From contig JAJRYD010000027.1 of NCBI GenBank assembly GCA_024275955.1, positions 1 through 13,511 of the forward strand: DNA of 13,511 nucleotides, read 5' to 3'. This document shows positions 6,532 to 13,452 of the stretch, piece by piece (within the stretch, counting starts at the first letter, position 1; each line of letters begins with the position of its first letter). This DNA is from Nitrospirota bacterium. GTDB taxonomy: Bacteria; Nitrospinota_A; UBA7883; JACRGQ01. A program made the position numbers and the translations under genes. A model generated the notes under the pieces. The model ran no database searches, was not told the DNA's origin, and saw only the letters and a program-made list of their open reading frames with translations.

Positions 6532-8008
6532 AAAATCGGCTTCCTATTACAGGGCAAAGTTTATAAAAACTCTCGTAATAGTGTTTTTGATTGGTGGTTT
6601 GTTTTTTCTCAAAGGGCCGATAGAAGATATGCTTTCAGGAAAGAAAAGTAAACCGGCTGTTGAGGTAGCTTCTGAAAAAGAACGAAAAATTAAGTACTGG
6701 GTTGCGCCGATGAACCCCAAGTTTCGTAGCGATAAGCCGGGGAAATCGCCAATGGGGATGGACCTTGTGCCGGTATACGAAGATGACGGAGGGGGCGGGG
6801 TAAAAATCGACCCGACAGCGATGCAGAACATCGGCGTGAGGACAGCCGTTGTCGAGCGTAGAAACCTCGCGAGAGATATAAAGGTCGCCGGGCTTATTAC
6901 ATACGATGAGAGAAAAGTAGTAAAGGTTCAAAGCAAGACTAAAGGGTGGGTCGAAAAGCTTTATGTCGACTTTACAGGCAAGCAGGTAGAAAAAGGCGAC
7001 TACCTTCTGGAGCTGTACAGCCCCGAACTTGTGGCGACATCCGAAGAGTTTATAATCGCGCTTGATTACTATGACGCGATGTTAAAGAGCAGTCTTGGCA
7101 AAATGAGAAATAGCGGGCGTACACTCGTTGAGGCATCAAGGAGACGGCTGGAGTTTTTTGACGTGCCGGAACACCAGATTAAAGAGCTGGAAAAGACCCG
7201 TAAAGTTAAAAAGACCCTTCATATACACTCGCCCGTAAAAGGAGTCGTCGTTACAAAAAATGTCGATAGAGGAACGGAGGTGACACTAGGGAAAGTGCTT
7301 TATGTAATCGCCGATCTCTCGCCAATATGGGTGTTGGCCGATATTTACGAGTACGAAATCCCTTGGGTAAAAGAGGGGCAGAAGGTAACTATGTCGCTTG
7401 CTTCGATACCGAACACTATTTTTGAGGGAAGAGTGACCTATATTTATCCGTACCTAGAGATAAAAACAAGAACGGTTCAGGTAAGGATGGAGTTCGAAAA
7501 CCTTGACCTTCTCCTAAAGCCGGATATGTACGCCGACGTAAATATAGAAGCGGATGTAAGGGAAAGCGCTATAGCTATTCCCAAAGAGGCTGTTCTCCGT
7601 GCTGGCAAGAAGAGCATGACGCTTGTAGAAATTAGCGAAGGCCGTTTCGAGCCAAGAGAGGTAAGGCTCGGGGTAGATAGCGAAGATTATTACGAAGTGC
7701 TTGATGGGCTTGAAGAGGGCGAGACGGTAGTCGTTTCCGGCAACTTCCTTATCGACTCGGAAAGCAACTTAAAAGAGGTGTTCGGCAGAATGCTTTCTTA
7801 TGACAAGGCCAAAGAGATCAAACCGAAAATGATGGAAGGCATGAAGCATGAAGGCATGAAGATGGATCATGGCGATATGGATATGGAAGGCATGAAGCAT
7901 GAAGGTATGAAGATGGATCATGGTGATATGGATATGGAAGGCATGAAGCATGAAGGCATGAAGATGGATCATGGCGATATGAAGCATGGGGGCGAAAACG
8001 AGCAATGA
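6521..8008 (+). CDS. cusB: CusB-like RND efflux periplasmic adaptor with Met/His-rich C-terminal tail
   Basis: This membrane-fusion protein joins the inner-membrane pump to the outer-membrane channel and presents metal to the pump. The 495 residues comprise a single N-terminal membrane anchor (about 14-30) and a heavy-metal-binding domain at 58-87 (YWVAPMNP, then DKPGKSPMGMDLVPVYE) like that of CusB. The adaptor core follows, with barrel-sandwich, helical hairpin and beta-barrel parts, ending in the conserved SGNFLIDSESNL. The unusual part is residues 438-495: three copies of a 17-residue module (MEGMKHEGMKMDHGDMD) with about 15 Met and 7 His. E. coli CusB ends soon after the core, in a short HAH. 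A strong AAAGGAGG at 6504-6511 precedes the ATG by 9 bases, and the gene overlaps both neighbours (ATGA with the pump gene), indicating translational coupling. Confidence 0.9.
   Translation: MQDEKSASYYRAKFIKTLVIVFLIGGLFFLKGPIEDMLSGKKSKPAVEVASEKERKIKYWVAPMNPKFRSDKPGKSPMGMDLVPVYEDDGGGGVKIDPTAMQNIGVRTAVVERRNLARDIKVAGLITYDERKVVKVQSKTKGWVEKLYVDFTGKQVEKGDYLLELYSPELVATSEEFIIALDYYDAMLKSSLGKMRNSGRTLVEASRRRLEFFDVPEHQIKELEKTRKVKKTLHIHSPVKGVVVTKNVDRGTEVTLGKVLYVIADLSPIWVLADIYEYEIPWVKEGQKVTMSLASIPNTIFEGRVTYIYPYLEIKTRTVQVRMEFENLDLLLKPDMYADVNIEADVRESAIAIPKEAVLRAGKKSMTLVEISEGRFEPREVRLGVDSEDYYEVLDGLEEGETVVVSGNFLIDSESNLKEVFGRMLSYDKAKEIKPKMMEGMKHEGMKMDHGDMDMEGMKHEGMKMDHGDMDMEGMKHEGMKMDHGDMKHGGENEQ
7832..7981 (+). 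repeat. 51-bp tandem repeat encoding Met/His modules
   Basis: Three head-to-tail units with exact 51-base period begin at 7832, 7883 and 7934, the last slightly shorter. They differ from each other at only a few bases and keep the reading frame of the adaptor gene. Such near-identity at the DNA level indicates recent slippage or duplication, so copy number probably varies between strains. Confidence 0.9.
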
Positions 8009-11000
8009 TACGCAGAATAATAGAATGGTCCGCCAAAAATCTTTTTCTGGTCTTTCTCGGAGCGTTTTTCATCCTCGTGGTTGGTATCTATTCGTTAACC
8101 AAAATACCGCTAGACGCCATTCCAGATTTAAGCGACGTGCAGGTTATTGTTTTTGCCGATTATGAGGGGCAGGATCCTCAGGTTGTTGAAGATCAAGTTA
8201 CCTATCCTCTTTCCACGGCTATGCTTTCTGTCCCGTTCGCGGAGGTGGTAAGAGGTTACTCCTTTTTTGGAATATCGTTTATCTACATAATTTTTGAAGA
8301 CGGCACAGATCTTTACTGGGCCAGATCAAGAGTGTTGGAACAGTTAAGCTCCATTTCCGGCATGCCGGAAGGTGTCAACCCTCAGCTTGGGCCGGACGCT
8401 ACAGGTGTCGGCTGGGTCTACCAATACGCGTTGGTAGATAAAAGCGGAAAGCTTGACCTCTCGGAACTTCGTTCCATTCAGGACTGGTACCTAAGGTACG
8501 AACTGCTGACAGTCTCCGGCGTGGCGGAGGTCGCGGCTATTGGAGGCTATGTAAAGCAGTATCAGGTAGAGGTAGACCCAAATAGGCTGGTTGCTTACGA
8601 CATACCGATTACCAAAATCCGCGACGCTATCAAGAAAAGTAACGCCGACACAGGCGGAAGAATTCTTGAGATAGCGGAGACAGAGTTTGTAGTTAGGGGC
8701 AGAGGGTACATAAAGAGCGTTAAGGATCTCGAAGAGATTGCAGTTGGCGTTAGCAAAACAGGTGTCCCTATCTATTTGGGTGATGTGGCAAACGTAAGGC
8801 TTGGCCCCGAATTAAGGAGGGGGGTGGCCGACCTTAACGGCGAAGGTGACGTCGCCGGAGGGGTGGTGATTATGAGGTTCGGCGAGAATGCTCTAAAAAC
8901 TATCGACCTCGTAAAAGAAAAACTTGAAGATCTTAAAAAAGGCCTGCCCGAAGGAGTAGAGATTGTACCTGTGTATGACCGCTCGTCACTGATAGAAAGA
9001 GCGATAGAATTTCTAGAAGAAAAGCTGATAGAGGAGATGGTTGTTGTTTCGTTGGTCTGCTTTGTATTCCTCATGCATGTCCGTTCGGCATTTGTCGCTA
9101 TCTTGACCCTTCCTATAGGTATCCTAGCGGCCTTTATTGTTATGAACCTTCAGGGGCTTAACGCCAATATCATGTCACTTGGAGGAATAGCGATAGCTAT
9201 AGGAGCGATGGTCGACGGCAGTATCGTGATGATAGAGAACGCCCATAAAAAGCTTGAGGCCGACTGGAACGGCAAATCGCGCACAGAGGTGCTTATCGAG
9301 GCTTTGCAGGAGGTTGGTCCCGCACTCTTTTTTAGTCTTCTCATAATTACGGTTTCCTTTGTTCCTGTTTTTACGCTTGAGGCTCAGGAAGGGCGTCTTT
9401 TTTCTCCGCTCGCTTTTACAAAAACATATTCAATGGCCTCTGCCGCGATTTTATCTATTACTTTGGTGCCGGCTTTAGTCATTGTTTTTGTCAAAGGCGA
9501 TATTGTGCCGGAAATGAAAAACCCGATAAACGTGATTCTCGTAAATGGTTATTCAAAACTGATGGTTCATGTATTCAGGTTGAAGTGGGTTGTGTTGGGA
9601 ACTCTTATTCTTTTTTCGCTCGCCACTATTTTTCCTTTTAATAGGACAGGCTCGGAGTTTATGCCGCCTTTAAACGAGGGGGATATACTTTATATGCCAA
9701 GCACCCTTCCCGGGGTGTCGATAAGCAAGGCAAAAGATATTCTCCAGCAGACCGATAGGATACTTAAAACATTTCCAGAAGTTATTTCCGTGTTCGGCAA
9801 GGCTGGAAGAGCCGAAACATCTACCGACCCAGCACCGCTTTCTATGATTGAAACTCTAGTGAGGCTGAAACCGCAGGAAGAATGGCGCGAAGGTTTAACC
9901 ATACAGTCGCTGATGGCGGAGATGGACAGAGCGCTAAAATTCCCCGGACTTACAAACGCGTGGACTATGCCGATAAAAACGAGGATAGATATGCTGGCGA
10001 CAGGCATTAAAACCCCCGTAGGAATTAAACTTTTCGGAGACGATCTGGACGAACTCCAGAGAGTCGGGCAGGAGATCGAAATTATAATGCGGGATGTCCC
10101 CGGCACTCTCTCCGCCTTCGCGGAAAGGACTGCTGGAGGTAACTTCATAGATTTTGAAATCGACAGAGAGGCTGTTGCTAGGTATGGTCTTTTAATCGAC
10201 GATGTGCAGACGGTAATTAAGTCGGCAATAGGAGGGATGAATGTAACCGAAACGGTTGAAGGGCGGGAGAGGTATCCTGTTAATTTGCGTTACTCGCGGT
10301 GGCTGAGGGACGATCTTGAAAGCCTTAAAAGAGTGCTTGTCCCTACGCCAAGGGGAGAGCATATACCGCTTGCGCAGGTGGCTAAGCTTAAAATCAAGAA
10401 AGGGGCGGCAGTCATAAAAAGTGAAAATGCCCGTCTCAACTCGATTATCTATGTCGATATAAAAGATATAGATGTAGGTACCTATGTGCGGAACGCCCAA
10501 AAGATACTGGGAGAGAAGCTAAAGCTTCCCCAAGGGATGACAATAATTTGGAGTGGACAGTTTGAATATATGGAACGGGCTAAAAAGCAGTTGACCCTTG
10601 TCGTGCCGTTAGCGCTTCTTATAATTTTCCTGCTTTTGTATCTCAACTTTATGCGTGTAACCGAATCTCTACTGGTAATGACCACCATACCGTTTGCCCT
10701 TCTCGGCTCGTTTTGGCTATTGTGGATTCTTGGCTACAACTTTTCGGTGGCGGTAGGCATAGGGATGATAGCACTCGCCGGCGTTGCCGTAGAGATCGGA
10801 ATTCTTGTTATCCTCTATGTCGGCCATGAGGTGGAAAGAAGGAAACCGAAAAACCACGGTGAGTTTATCGAGGCAGTCAAGGCAGGCGCCATCGAAAGGG
10901 TTCGTCCGATAATAATGACGGCCACCGCCATTATTGTAGGTCTATTGCCGATTATGTATGGAACCGGCACAGGTTCCGCAGTTATGAAGAGGATAGCGAC

Positions 11001-11115
11001 ACCGATGGTGGGCGGTATGGTTTCTACGGTTGTGATATCGCTTGTAGTTCTGCCGCTACTTTACGCAATGATAAAAGGCAAACTGGGGAAAAGAGACAAC
11101 TACGACAACATTTAA
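8005..11115 (+). CDS. cusA: CusA-like heavy-metal RND efflux pump, Cu(I)/Ag(I) type
   Basis: This proton-driven inner-membrane RND pump moves monovalent Cu/Ag from the periplasm or cytoplasm into the adaptor-channel conduit. It has 1036 residues, the usual length. The N-terminal helix and DAIPDLSDVQV are typical of the heavy-metal RND group. The TM4 motif AIGAMVDGSIVMIENAHKK carries the proton-relay Asp404. All three methionines that bind Cu(I)/Ag(I) in E. coli CusA (573, 623, 672) are present with a constant offset of nine: Met564 in LYMPSTLPG, Met614 in APLSMIET and Met663 in RIDMLATGI. This distinguishes it from zinc/cobalt CzcA pumps. The start codon overlaps the adaptor stop as ATGA. Membrane segments cluster near the N terminus, at about 340-505 and at 865-1025, as expected for two RND halves. 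Confidence 0.95.
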   Translation: MIRRIIEWSAKNLFLVFLGAFFILVVGIYSLTKIPLDAIPDLSDVQVIVFADYEGQDPQVVEDQVTYPLSTAMLSVPFAEVVRGYSFFGISFIYIIFEDGTDLYWARSRVLEQLSSISGMPEGVNPQLGPDATGVGWVYQYALVDKSGKLDLSELRSIQDWYLRYELLTVSGVAEVAAIGGYVKQYQVEVDPNRLVAYDIPITKIRDAIKKSNADTGGRILEIAETEFVVRGRGYIKSVKDLEEIAVGVSKTGVPIYLGDVANVRLGPELRRGVADLNGEGDVAGGVVIMRFGENALKTIDLVKEKLEDLKKGLPEGVEIVPVYDRSSLIERAIEFLEEKLIEEMVVVSLVCFVFLMHVRSAFVAILTLPIGILAAFIVMNLQGLNANIMSLGGIAIAIGAMVDGSIVMIENAHKKLEADWNGKSRTEVLIEALQEVGPALFFSLLIITVSFVPVFTLEAQEGRLFSPLAFTKTYSMASAAILSITLVPALVIVFVKGDIVPEMKNPINVILVNGYSKLMVHVFRLKWVVLGTLILFSLATIFPFNRTGSEFMPPLNEGDILYMPSTLPGVSISKAKDILQQTDRILKTFPEVISVFGKAGRAETSTDPAPLSMIETLVRLKPQEEWREGLTIQSLMAEMDRALKFPGLTNAWTMPIKTRIDMLATGIKTPVGIKLFGDDLDELQRVGQEIEIIMRDVPGTLSAFAERTAGGNFIDFEIDREAVARYGLLIDDVQTVIKSAIGGMNVTETVEGRERYPVNLRYSRWLRDDLESLKRVLVPTPRGEHIPLAQVAKLKIKKGAAVIKSENARLNSIIYVDIKDIDVGTYVRNAQKILGEKLKLPQGMTIIWSGQFEYMERAKKQLTLVVPLALLIIFLLLYLNFMRVTESLLVMTTIPFALLGSFWLLWILGYNFSVAVGIGMIALAGVAVEIGILVILYVGHEVERRKPKNHGEFIEAVKAGAIERVRPIIMTATAIIVGLLPIMYGTGTGSAVMKRIATPMVGGMVSTVVISLVVLPLLYAMIKGKLGKRDNYDNI

Positions 11116-11129
11116 AGGAGAAATTATCA

Positions 11130-11561
11130 ATGTCTAATTTTTATAAACAATCTGAAGCTGGAAATATCTTTTGGATACCTCTTTTCGTGCTGTTTGTATC
11201 CACATTTTTTGCCGATACAAAAGGAAGCAGTTTTTTTATATCTAATGTGTCCGCGGCTGAGTATGGGGGGGCATCTCTACAGATAGTCGCGAAAAACGAT
11301 ATGAAGCATCCTGAAAAGAAGAAAGATAAAGCTCACAGCGGCAAGATGAAGCACGGCGATATGAAAGATCATAAAGATATGGACCATAGCGGTATGAAGC
11401 ATGAAGGGATGAAGATGGATCATAGCGCGATGGACTCGAAACATTCTAAAAAGAAGAAGGGGAATGCCCGTAGCGATAAGATGAAGCATGACGGCGCGCA
11501 TGGTGATATGAAAGACCATAAGCGTATGAATAAAGATATGGCAGATATGGAGCATCCTTAA
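11130..11561 (+). CDS. secreted Met/His/Lys-rich repeat protein, probably metal-binding
   Basis: No named family is recognised. The 143-residue product has a long hydrophobic segment at about 13-40 with a likely signal-peptidase site after VSAA (residues 40-43). From residue 57 it is almost entirely Lys, Met, His and Asp, with about 13 Met and 12 His. Two diverged repeats begin at KHP (59-61) and KHS (104-106). Residues 89-102 (MKHEGMKMDHSAMD) match the repeat module of the CusB-like tail. A good AAAGGAG (11114-11120) lies 9 bases before the ATG, and the gene starts 14 bases after the pump stop, so it is the last gene of the operon. A periplasmic copper or silver buffer standing in for CusF is plausible but is inference. 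The stop at 11559-11561 appears to be caused by a one-base shift, so the ancestral protein was longer. Confidence 0.75.
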   Translation: MSNFYKQSEAGNIFWIPLFVLFVSTFFADTKGSSFFISNVSAAEYGGASLQIVAKNDMKHPEKKKDKAHSGKMKHGDMKDHKDMDHSGMKHEGMKMDHSAMDSKHSKKKKGNARSDKMKHDGAHGDMKDHKRMNKDMADMEHP

Positions 11562-11676
11562 AAAGAAGGAAAGGAAGGCTTATAGCGACAAGAGAATGAA
11601 GTATAGCGGTATGGCAATAGTCTTGCCGTTTAGCGGAGTCTCCGGTAAGGTTTGCGGTTATTGCGGTCGGGCCTAG
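11560..11676 (+). pseudogene. frameshifted remnant of the C-terminal repeat of the Met/His-rich protein
   Basis: Shifting the frame by one base at the stop codon of the preceding gene opens 38 further codons ending at TAG 11674-11676. The first part, EHPKKKERKAYSDKRMK (starting in the intact frame at EHP), aligns with the gene's own first repeat KHPEKKKDKAHSGKMK. At the DNA level, exactly one extra base lies between the CAT-CCT and GCT landmarks compared with repeat one. This is good internal evidence for a single-base insertion that truncated the protein, unless it is a sequencing error. The part after about the 18th codon does not resemble the repeats and may not have been coding. Confidence 0.6.
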
Positions 11677-11707
11677 TCGAGCATTATCACTCGAGTGAGG
11701 CTCGGCC
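11670..11707. repeat. nested inverted repeat after the efflux operon
   Basis: The perfect 12-base palindrome TCACTCGAGTGA (11687-11698) is flanked by GAGC (11679-11682) and GCTC (11700-11703), and outside these by GGCC (11670-11673) and GGCC (11704-11707). It can fold as one interrupted stem. No T-run follows on the plus strand, so a standard intrinsic terminator is not claimed, but it could protect or end the operon transcript. Confidence 0.4.
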
Positions 11708-11871
11708 GCGCCGCAAGTCGGCATGGGAAGAAAAGACAGATAACCACAAGAGCGGTTGACAAAATGAGCAGGAGGGTCCACTACCAAATCCGATAAATTT
11801 GATTTCGCTTAAAATTGCCAACCGTTAAAACATTTATTTTTAAGAAGTTAAAAGGTTAGTCTTTTCTTCAA

Positions 11872-12191
11872 ATGTTCCCAAAACTGTTTCGGCAACAGTA
11901 CCAAGAGTTGCTTTGGTGGCGGAGTTTCGCGCGTCGGAATTTATTGAAGCAAGACGATGTTGGGCTGTTATCTTAAAGAAAAGTTGCCATAGCTTGGTGA
12001 AACCCCGAAAAAGTTTATTTTTTGGGGGGCTGTTGCCGAATGAGATAAGCTTTATTCTACGACAAATAGCCAATCTCTAAAGGCGCTATTTTAAAGGAAT
12101 TAGAAAATGAACTTCTCCTTAAAATGCTCAAAAAACTCTTTTGGAAACAGTCCCCTTAGAATGTTTGAAAAACTCTTTTGGAAACAGCCCC
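11872..12191. repeat. short dispersed repeat family with CTGTT-CC core, four copies
   Basis: Two direct copies at 12124-12150 and 12161-12187 share a perfect 20-base core, AAAAACTCTTTTGGAAACAG. A diverged copy in the same orientation sits at 11872-11898, containing CTGTTTCGGCAACAG. An inverted copy lies at 12024-12044 (GGGGGGCTGTTGCCGAATGAG region). In one frame three copies translate as KLFRQQ, KLFWKQ and KLFWKQ. The inverted copy abuts a 10-bp hairpin at 12003-12027 (CCCCGAAAAA with TTTTTTGGGG). The array occupies otherwise gene-free DNA between the operon and the HD-GYP gene. Whether it is a dispersed genomic repeat or decayed coding DNA cannot be decided here. Confidence 0.5.
12003..12027. 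repeat. strong 10-bp hairpin in the intergenic repeat region
   Basis: CCCCGAAAAA (12003-12012) pairs with TTTTTTGGGG (12018-12027) across a five-base loop, with one G-T wobble. It lies between two convergent transcription units (the efflux operon and the minus-strand HD-GYP gene) and so could serve as a bidirectional terminator. It is about 440 bases beyond the last plus-strand stop and about 250 beyond the minus-strand stop. Confidence 0.4.
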
Positions 12192-12232
12192 ATTCGGGGG
12201 GCGATTTTCCAAGCCCGCTACCCGTGCGGTAG
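12107..12232 (+). CDS. possible 41-residue small ORF made of the intergenic repeats
   Basis: An ATG at 12107 is preceded by AAAGGA (12093-12098) at an 8-base distance and reads 41 codons to TAG 12230-12232. The translation consists of the two direct repeats in different frames (KNSFGNSP, then FEKLFWKQP) followed by a Pro-rich end (GGDFPSPLPVR). A good ribosome binding site is the only argument for expression. The repeat origin and the hairpin at 12180-12210 argue against a conserved protein. Confidence 0.15.
   Translation: MNFSLKCSKNSFGNSPLRMFEKLFWKQPHSGGDFPSPLPVR
12180..12210. repeat. two-tier hairpin near the 3' end of the HD-GYP gene
   Basis: GGAAA (12180-12184) pairs with TTTCC (12206-12210), and GCCCC (12187-12191) with GGGGC (12198-12202), separated by small internal loops. 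It overlaps the second direct repeat copy. It lies about 67 bases beyond the HD-GYP stop codon on the minus strand and may help end that transcript, although there is no T-run. Confidence 0.35.
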
Positions 12233-12276
12233 AGATACCTGCTTAGATTAAAAACCATTTGGAATGCTGGGAGCTG

Positions 12277-13044
12277 TTATCTCTCCTTAAGGTTTTTCTC
12301 ATCGCTATTTTTCTTTGCCTCAATGATTTCCGGCAGATATTTTTCCGGTTTTTTTACATACTCCTCCATGCAGGCATCCGAACAGAAGTAAACTTTACCG
12401 TTTTCTAAGGCGACATACCGAAAGCTGTCACCTTCCATTCCGCATACAGGGTCAATTCCTGTTCTGGAATCTTTATCGAGCCGCATATCATTATTTAGTT
12501 CTATGAATTTTTTAACGACTTGCGGGTCAAACTGGGTGCCTGAACGCTCTGCGATGATTTCTATCGCTATTTCATGGTCTACCGCTTTTCTGTAGGCCCT
12601 GTGAGAGGTAAGAGCATCATAGGTATCTACTACAGATATTATCCTTGAGCCTCGCGGTATCTCCTTTTCTTTAAGACTGCTTGGATAACCTGCTCCGTCC
12701 CACCTCTCGTGATGATGTTTTACGATTTGCATCACGTTTTTGAACTTGGGCAACGCCCTGAGAGCTAAGGCCCCTAATGAAGGATGTTCCTTTATCCTTT
12801 CATACTCTTCCTTCGTCAGCTTGCCAGGCTTATTGAGAATTGCGTCTGGAATCCCCACTTTTCCTATGTCATGCAGTGTCGCGGCAAGTAAAATGTCATC
12901 TGCATCAGGGTTTCCAATGCCCAGCCCATTAGCTATGATAGAAGCCATAGCCCTCACTCTTGAACAATGCCCCTCGGTATATGGATCTTTTAGTTCAAGA
13001 AGAGAGGAGATAGAGATCATCAGTTGCATAAGATCATTGTTCAT
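12277..13044 (-). CDS. HD-GYP domain protein fused to a YHS metal-binding domain
   Basis: HD-GYP proteins hydrolyse cyclic-di-GMP at a di- or tri-iron centre. This 255-residue soluble protein is a standalone HD-GYP domain (about 5-180) with a C-terminal YHS domain (about 196-240). Visible metal ligands and motifs are His26, HDIGK at 58-62 (His58, Asp59), EHP (His87), HHERWDGAGYP at 111-121 and Asp140 in VVDTYDALTS. The YHS part shows DPVCGM (198-203), YFCSDAC (219-225) and the PEKYL end; Cys201, Cys221 and Cys225 would bind metal. No receiver, GAF or other N-terminal sensor is present: an in-frame stop lies at 13054-13056, just upstream of the chosen ATG. No clear ribosome binding site is seen. 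It converges with the copper/silver efflux operon. Catalytic class is certain from the motifs; metal control of activity is inference. Confidence 0.92.
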   Translation of the reverse strand: MNNDLMQLMISISSLLELKDPYTEGHCSRVRAMASIIANGLGIGNPDADDILLAATLHDIGKVGIPDAILNKPGKLTKEEYERIKEHPSLGALALRALPKFKNVMQIVKHHHERWDGAGYPSSLKEKEIPRGSRIISVVDTYDALTSHRAYRKAVDHEIAIEIIAERSGTQFDPQVVKKFIELNNDMRLDKDSRTGIDPVCGMEGDSFRYVALENGKVYFCSDACMEEYVKKPEKYLPEIIEAKKNSDEKNLKER

Positions 13045-13119
13045 AACGTGAGTTTAACACTAGATGCAGACGATGTAAAAAGAGATAGCGGTATCGTTTC
13101 TTAGCCGAGCAGTTGGAGT

Positions 13120-13371
13120 TTATATTCCTGTTTTTTCGTCAGGTTCTGGTATAAGTTCCGTTCCGCTTTCCATTTTGTTAGATTTAAACGGTAGCCATGT
13201 GAAGAAAAAACCTCCAGACAGAGTATCTTTTTTCCTTACCAGCGGGCTATCGTCTACAGCGCTACCGGAGAGAGTCTTCCATCCAAGAAAAAGCCTTAAC
13301 GAAAATTTGTTATTAATCCACCGCCCTGCACTAAACGAAAAGGAGTACCAGCTAACTCCTTCGAAATTGGC
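13120..13371 (-). pseudogene. 3' remnant of a probable outer-membrane beta-barrel gene
   Basis: On the minus strand, 83 codons are open between a TAG at 13372-13374 and a TAA at 13120-13122, with no plausible start. The translation has alternating aromatic and polar residues typical of amphipathic barrel strands: VSWYSFSFSAGRWI, FSLRLFLGWKTL, a loop DDSPLVRKKD, then LSGGFFFTWLPF, followed by a short acidic tail. The DSPLV-loop followed by LSGG and a final strand resembles the end of MipA/OmpV-type proteins, but the family call is tentative. The missing 5' part and the adjacent stop indicate a truncated or decayed gene. It lies directly upstream of the HD-GYP gene in the same direction. Confidence 0.5.
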
Positions 13372-13395
13372 CTAAAGTTAGTTGAAATTAAGGTA

Positions 13396-13450
13396 TGACC
13401 TCACCTGCTAAGATATGTTTGAGAAAGAACAAAAAATAGCAAGGAGGTCA
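13396..13450 (+). promoter_or_regulatory. inverted repeat that could mask the ribosome binding site of the last gene
   Basis: TGACCTC (13396-13402) is the perfect complement of GAGGTCA (13444-13450), and the latter contains most of the Shine-Dalgarno AAGGAGG (13441-13447) of the gene starting at 13453. If transcription begins upstream of 13396, the 7-bp stem with a 41-base loop could hide the site. A second small palindrome, AGGT-ATG-ACCT (13391-13401), overlaps the left arm. No convincing -35/-10 pair is visible, although TAAGAT (13409-13414) could be a -10. If that is the promoter, the left arm would not be transcribed. Confidence 0.3.
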
Positions 13451-13452
13451 AC

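Noticed and set aside
7832-7981. Regular 51-bp repeats as a CRISPR array
   Set aside because: Units are contiguous without unique spacers and are in frame within the adaptor gene.
7769-8072. His-rich minus-strand frames opposite the Met/His repeats
   Set aside because: They are antisense shadows of ATG/CAT-rich repeat DNA in the adaptor gene.
11756-11761. Perfect TTGACA in the gene-free region
   Set aside because: No -10 element at a workable distance and no gene downstream on the plus strand.
11840-12073. 77-codon minus-strand reading frame
   Set aside because: Built from the intergenic repeat and the 12003-12027 hairpin; no ribosome binding site and no recognisable family.
13175-13375. 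66-codon plus-strand reading frame with TTG start
   Set aside because: No ribosome binding site; the minus strand of the same DNA carries a far more protein-like barrel remnant.
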